Below are positions 57,735-64,000 of a stretch of 64,000 bases of DNA, one piece after another. Position 1 is the stretch's first letter, and every line of letters begins with the position of its first letter. The notes beneath the pieces were generated by a model. It was given only the letters and a program-made list of their open reading frames with translations. It did not search any database and was not told where the DNA came from. This DNA is from Maylandia zebra. Its lineage: Eukaryota > Chordata > Actinopteri > Cichliformes > Cichlidae. The stretch is from contig NC_135185.1 of the NCBI RefSeq assembly GCF_041146795.1, positions 12,373,529-12,437,528 of the forward strand, read 5' to 3'. The translations under genes and the position numbers were made by a program.

Positions 57735-58480
57735 AGCAGCTTCTCGGTGCACGATAAATCTATAGCCATGCTTTCTCCGTCCTTTCCCCTGCATTACTTA
57801 AGTAGCAGTATGCTTGCATTAATATATCATCTCTGCGGGTTTGCTTTTCTATATTTTGCCGGGCGGCTTTTTGGGACAAGACAGTTACAGCATGAAATCC
57901 ATGTTACAGGATATTAGAGGCTTGATGTGCCAAACTCTAATGTAAGAGTTCCTCCTTTTGAGGAGTTTGAGGCTCTTCTGTGGCCTCATCAATGCTAAAA
58001 AACGCTGTGACTGATGAAAGGTCATTGATTTCTTCCCACACAGACAAACCTCAGCTCAGTGTTAGAAACTGTATCCTGTTACAGCGTTGATCCCAGTGTT
58101 GATTGTAATTCCACTAGCTGTGAGCGATTGGTGCACAGGTGAAAATTTCTCTGGGAAATTGTTAATGGACTGATTCTTATATAGCGCCTTTCTACTCTCC
58201 TGGAGTACTCAAAGCGCTATGGGCTGTGGAAGCTCTCAGACTCTTTGCTGCAATAATGCTAATAATATAATATAATATAATATAATATAATATAATATAA
58301 TATAATATAATATAATATAATATAATATAATAACAATGATCCCCCCTACTTCCAGCCAGATCCCCCATGTTAGGGTTAATGATGTAAACCAGCTGTGGAA
58401 GCTCGGAGACTCGTAATGCAGCACCAGGGCGTGCACTTTCAGTGTCCTATAGCATTACAGCACATAGTACATATGCATAC
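57307..58480. repeat. Near-identical paralogous segment, TM-D copy
   Basis: Counterpart of 39239-40340, covering the end of intron 5, exons 6-7, 3' UTR and flank. Differs by lacking the 50-bp insert, by a SINE-tail fragment (about 58160-58222) and by an (ATAAT)n run. Confidence 0.85.
58256..58333. repeat. (ATAAT)n minisatellite
   Basis: About 15 units of the pentamer ATAAT in the 3' flank of TM-D. The matching TM-C flank has only a short AT-rich stretch. Confidence 0.9.
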
Positions 58481-58730
58481 AACACTATAAATAGCTTATT
58501 ATCTAAATGCTGCAAATATTTTTCTAATGTGGATGTTTCTTTATTTTTGCTTACTTATTTGTACTGTTTTCTTATTATATAACGTATATGTCATTAATTT
58601 AAAGGATTCCTCCTGTAATGTGTACTCTGTACCTGCATGGCCAGTCACTGTGAGTGTTTTTGTCCCAGATTATCCTTCTTGCTCTGTTTTTCTGCTTTAT
58701 GTTCCCCTATTATGCTGAAAATGGATTAAA

Positions 58731-61700
58731 AACTGCTGATTAAAAACCTGAGTTGATTTTGTTTCTTTGCTTTGTTTCTTTTCTTTTTTTTTTTTTTTTT
58801 TTACATCATATCTGGTGACACCTTAGCATCCAGTGAAGGCTGGCGGAGGTGGGCAGCTGAGGTGGCGTGTGCAGCAGGTCCTTTGTGTTATAGCAGTCTG
58901 GAGGAGCTCAGGCACTAACTCCACTGTAACCCGACACTGCTCTTGTGCCTCTGCAGACATTCAAATACAAAGGTTGAGTCTTGTTCTCTGACTTTATTTG
59001 TTACTGACTGGGTGTAAAAAAGGTAAATAAACTGTACTTAGGTAATCCATACTGCATGCTTTACAGATTTACAAATTATCCCGGGGCTCAAGCATTATTT
59101 AAACTAGTCAGTCACAACATTAAAATCAATATAGTTACCAGATTATTACCTCTGGAAGTGTCATGTGAAGTCTGCCATCAGCACTGACAGGATAAAGGAC
59201 AAACTCTGGATTCACATTGTGTGAAACATCAAAGGGGTTGTGCTTCTTTTTATCTGCCCCAGAGGCTCAAAAATCATCATGACTTTCACAGTGTTTTTAT
59301 TTTTCCACTTCTTTTCCACTTCCCCATGTGTTCACTTCCTTTACATTTTCCAGCTAACATCTCTTTGGGAAGCAACCTGTTGGTGCAAAAATGTAATTTT
59401 ACACCAGTCCAAGTTTAAATTGGGTTCTTTGCTCAAATGTTTGTTATGTATAGACGCATCGCTAGGTCAGTGTCAAGATGCTTAATAAGCAGAAAAACAT
59501 TCCTTCACAGACTGAAAATGGGTGAAAAAGCAGCCCACAGCCAAAGATAAGCTTCAGATATCCTGGAGAACTGTCGCTAAAGAGCACCTGAGCAGTGTCT
59601 GGTTTAAAACTTTTGCCATGTTGACATATTAATATTCACCACAACATGAAAATGGTTTCTGAAACCAGACATGACTATTCTGTGTTTATGCTCTTCCTGG
59701 AAACTGTATCTATGGTTGGTATCACAACAAGGGTCATGTGATTTATCAAAATATACATGAGTTCTGAGAAGTCCAGTCTGAGGTTTATGATTTCATAATA
59801 AGTGCACTTTCTTGTGTCCGTGTGTGATAAAGCAAATAATGCATGTGGGGAAATCCCAGTGAGATATGTTATTGTGATAACTAGACTGGAAAATGTACTT
59901 GTTTGCAGACTCCTTTATGTATTTAGACCAACAGTTTCTCCTCATTAATTTCCCCACTGAATTCCACTGTTATGGATCCTCTAGGACACCTCTGAAGTAA
60001 TGTGACGTATGATTATTTGGTGATCTGCAAGAAGTGAAACTGTTAATCTTTTAAGGCTGTTTGGGGAGCTGTGCTCATACTGTGCAGACTGATTGGGCAT
60101 GGGGGTTGTAGCAGTGCACCTTTGAGGTGTGGCTGATTGAAAGGTGGAGGCCTCTGGGGAAATTCTCTTAGTGTCTCGGGCTCTAGGAAACACTGCTACA
60201 ATTAAGGCGTATCAACTACCCACAACAAGCCCTGCTGTTGTTATTGTAGCTGTTCTGAATCTGAGCCAGCAGGTTATATCTAAGAATACAAGTGAAACAT
60301 GTGGTGTAATCTGTTTCACACAATGAAAAGCAAATAGCCCGGCGCAATCTGAGTAATCTGAGTAATATGGTGATTTAACTGTGAAGCTTTGCAGCGCAGT
60401 ATAAACTATGCTGCCAAGATGTCAGCATGGATCCTATTCTTAATAAGAGTCTGGGTGGTTGCAAACGTCAAAGTATTGGCTCAAAACTTTCAGATGGTGC
60501 ACCAGCAAAGTCATGTTTTATGGCTTCTTGCCAGATATTACATTAGCTGGGAATTTCCCGTAAATGGCAGCAGAGCTACACCCCTGTACACCAACTCAAA
60601 AACAGAAATTGCTTTTCAGTAAGACGACTCTATTCTTTCAGACTCTTTAAACTCTCTGTTCCCTCTTATTGCAGTTGCCCTCCTGTTTTGCGGTTTTACA
60701 CGTTGGACCCACTGCCTGGCTCGTTCTCACCCAGGGTGATTTACAGTGTTGTGTTTTTGTGTTTGTGTCGCAGCCAGCTCTCGTGTGCTACTCACACACT
60801 CTTTTTTTTTTCCTGACAGAACAATAGAAACGCCAGAGCCAATCTTAAGCCATATATGGTTTCATGAGCTGAGCTGAGTCTAGGTGGTGATTGGGTGACT
60901 ATGTATCGACTGTTGTTGCACAGGGTACCGCAAATGAACTCTTTTAACCTTTTAAAGCTTATTACGGGAATTGGTGACGCTTCTAAAAATAGAAAGATCC
61001 CAGTAACTGTGAAATGACAGCAGGGGTCTGTCCAAATCACAATTGCTGACAAAAGAATCTGAACTAAACATCTGTCAGCAAGTACATTCAGTTTTCTGAT
61101 AACATCTTGTTTTTGTGATGCACTTGAAAGCTTTCTTTCTAGTTGTTATTATTATTATTGAGGATGATGATGCCAATAATAACAACAATAATACTCTTAT
61201 TTGATCATTTTTGTTGTCATTGCTTTACATTTACTGCCATGAATGTTTATAAACTTGTGATGATATAGGATCCTTGTCTGATAATCATCTACATGTTTGT
61301 AAACTATGTGTTTCTGCCAATGGGTCATGTACAGGAAGTAAAGCCCTGTGACATCACATCATTGCTTTTTTGCTGATACATCACTGGGTGTATATACACA
61401 TTTATAGTGTGTATATAAACTCACTGGCCACTTTAATAGGTATAGATATATACAGGTTGTGTTGACCATGTCTACACACATTAGCATGTTTATTTGCATT
61501 AATAAGCAGTTGAACACATGCTGGCCGTGTTTGGTTTTTTTGTATAGCATCCAAAGCCGTGTTTGTTAGGTTAACACAGGGGTCTCCAACCTCCAGGCCC
61601 AGAGTCACCTCAGATCAGCTCCATCAAAATGGAGGAAAAAACAGAGCCTTGTGTTTTCTTTGTATGTAAGCCTTACATGGGGTATGAGGTTTCCTGTGGA

Positions 61701-64000
61701 TTTGTTCTATAAACAAAAAACATAGCAGGTGAAATTTCCTCTGAAATTTCCAGAACTTCCTTCTTTCCCTTTCACATTGTTTCCAGCATCGTTGATCTCA
61801 CCATCTCACTTTCACCACGTCAACTGTTGTCAGTATTGTTTAGCTTTTGCTCTGTTTAGGAAACGGCAGCTGTGCTGTCTGGAAGTTCTGCTCTTCATGC
61901 ATCACTGTACAAAAAAGTGTTTTAGTGAGGGGAAATGTGGGTGCTGCCTCGGGCTCGGTGGTGCTACGGGGCGTTGTCAGTGGGGGGAAGTGGGCCTCCT
62001 TCCTTCTCCTTCTGGGATATGCAGCTAATGCAGAGATGTTTGGGATCTCAGCCTATCAGAGTTCATGCACAAGCCATACCTGACAATACAATATGATGCC
62101 TCCAGACATCCAGACAAGATAAAAGTTATGAGTCTAAAGGGTGGAGGACTTTTCTTCTGAGTCCTTAAATGTTTATTTCTTACAGAAAGACAAAAGCCAG
62201 TGTTTTTATTAACCATTCATCCATATTTTATGCATGTTTGTTGAGACACTGACTGACTTTTCTTAAGAAGTCTGTTTTATCTGTTTGATAAAAGGTTTAT
62301 TAAATGGAAGATTTTTTTTAATCCACTTTAATATACACTAAAAAAGGGGAATAATCTTTCTTCAGTATATGTCATTACCGTATGTAGTGGTTTTACTGGC
62401 CCATTTGGGAATATAAAAGGAAGCAAATTAAGTTTGACACCCCAATTTGAGGGCCTATCGCTGGAATAAGCTGCAGCTTACCCTGCAAACCTGAGCTGGA
62501 CAAGCAGTTAAGTGGATAGATGGATGGATGTTTTAGGTGTAGTTTGTGGAAGAATAGGTTCCAGTGGGGGGGATTTTGGAGAGCTGGCACTTTAGGTGCT
62601 TTGCGCTTCTTCTCCAGCGCTCCTGGACTCTTTCTGTCCTGCATGGCGTCCACTCTCACTGGTTTGCACTGTGGCAATTCAGGGATGGAAGGAGGGTCTA
62701 GATGTGTAGCATCCACCTGAACACAAGAGCTGAGATTTCTCAGAAGAACATTACGGCGTGATTATTTGCTTACTTGACTTGATTTGATTGACTTGATTAT
62801 TTTGCTCTTCCTGTCCTTTCTCCCAGAGCTCTGGTTTCTTCCGCCACCACAAGAATTAATTAGCTCATCAACCAGCTCTCTCTCACACACGGGATCTGAA
62901 TTTTAGTATTTAGCCCTATTTAATCCTTCCAAGTTGAATTAACCTCATCTGCATCATCTTCAGTCACCACAGCGTGATTTACCACCAAAGGGTTTCTCAG
63001 AAGTCGAGCCTTGTGAGTTGATGTGTCCATGTATGGCAAACAATGCATGTGTAAAATTTCCAGTAAGATTCAGTAGGTTTACTGTAGGTCAGACCACAAA
63101 ACCATTCAGACCACAAGCTGGTTGAAAGGTAAGGCTTCTGGGAACCGTTCTTAGCACCTTCACCTCTTTGTTGTTTTCTTTGAACCCTCCTGAGTTGCTT
63201 TCATTTCAGTTTAAGAATCATTTGGACTTTTGAAATTCAAGGGGTCGAGGGCTTGATGAACAGCTTAAAATAACATCCATAACATCCACCCAGCAGAAAG
63301 TTGCACTGCTATGAAATTATTCACTCACATTTTTCACTAAGTCAGGAGGAGTTTAAGTCATGAGATTAAGCTGCACAAAAAGTTACTAATACTATGAATA
63401 ACAGAGAGAGTGTATAAACATTTGTGGCGTGACTGGTTTCCCAGAAAACAAAGAGGAAGTAATGACAAACAGAAGGAGCCTTGGTGATGCAATTACATTA
63501 CATTAGAGCACTCTCAGCCTGATAGTAAACAATGGCTCCGAGCACACTGCTCATCACACATAATCAAACACAACAGCTCAGAGGTGAAGCTCTCTGTGTA
63601 GGGCACACCATAGATTTGTGCATTAGCATAGATCCTGTCAGGCATCATATGCACAGCAGTTGTGTGCTGCACAGTAGCAGCTTGTATCACATGAAACAGT
63701 CTGATTTCCCAGATGGGGCACCACTTACATCAAAGTCAGTCATGTGAGTTTTTGCTCACATTTTGCTGCCACACTTACACCCTAATCAAAAACAAAAGCC
63801 AAAGGAGAACTCTTTGTACTTGCACTGTACCACATGTATGACTCTCTTGGCTTAAACTTTAATGTATAGATTCATAAAATTACAGAAAACTCACTGGCAA
63901 TTTGATCCTGTAATTTTAAAACAGTAAATAGTGACCAAATGTTTTCTGTTACTAACAATTAAAAAACTAATTCTGCCATTTAATGTTTTGTTTTTTGTTT
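58731..64000. other. No supported gene
   Basis: AT-rich sequence without recognised domains. A small frame at 60422-60622 begins with a signal-like segment but has no further support. One hAT-like terminus word (AGGGGTCTCCAACCTCCAGG, 61578) has no partner. The promoter or exons of a next gene were not found. Confidence 0.45.

Noticed and set aside
58256-58333. CRISPR-like regular repeat
   Set aside because: Simple pentamer tandem repeat without spacers in a vertebrate genome.
61578-61600. hAT terminus word AGGGGTCTCCAACCTCCAGG
   Set aside because: No inverted partner or target duplication found nearby; too little to call an element.
63532-63747. 71-codon frame at the window end
   Set aside because: No domain, signal peptide or splice context; length is within chance.

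Overview
The window looks like a piece of a teleost nuclear chromosome, most likely a percomorph such as a cichlid. It has long introns with GT-AG junctions, (TG)n microsatellites, fish-type tRNA-derived SINEs, Tc1/mariner and hAT DNA transposons, a Ty3/gypsy relic and an APE-type LINE. There is no bacterial or organellar signal, no CRISPR array, and no genuine tRNA or rRNA gene. The species call is an inference from repeat style and protein similarity.

Layout. (1) 1-19035, + strand: the 3' half of ldlrap1 (ARH, the clathrin/AP-2 adaptor for LDL-receptor endocytosis). Six coding exons are visible, plus a candidate 32-nt micro-exon that would swap the C-terminus. Its introns hold a long-TIR mariner-like MITE, a degraded Tc1-like copy and a LINE 5'-end fragment. 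(2) 19036-26012: gene-poor, with a 2.4-kb hAT-like element carrying a THAP-domain fragment, a LINE RT fragment and a full-length SINE. (3) 26013-40720 and 53833-58730: four tandem + strand genes, here called TM-A, TM-B, TM-C and TM-D. All have seven exons with the same intron phases (1,0,0,1,1,2) and encode 181-185 aa type I membrane proteins with five or six ectodomain cysteines. I do not recognise the family. It is the best candidate here for an undescribed gene system. (4) 41036-52515, between TM-C and TM-D: a minus-strand gypsy relic with two separate nests of later insertions. One nest is a 5.47-kb TIR element that contains spectrin-repeat (nesprin-like) exons with their intron, and an intact Tc1-like DD37E transposon inside it. 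The other is a GC-rich retroposon with a 13-bp target duplication and an RT-less LINE in its tail. (5) 58731-64000: no gene that I can support.

How it fits together. The membrane-protein cluster has grown by tandem duplication. TM-C and TM-D are almost identical from intron 5 through the 3' flank, while their ectodomain exons differ strongly. This pattern suits a receptor-like family with a homogenised membrane/tail module and a diversifying outer part. Transposons make up most of the spacing between copies and fill intron 3 of TM-D. Exon boundaries come from splice consensus, frame closure and paralogue comparison only; no transcript evidence was available.
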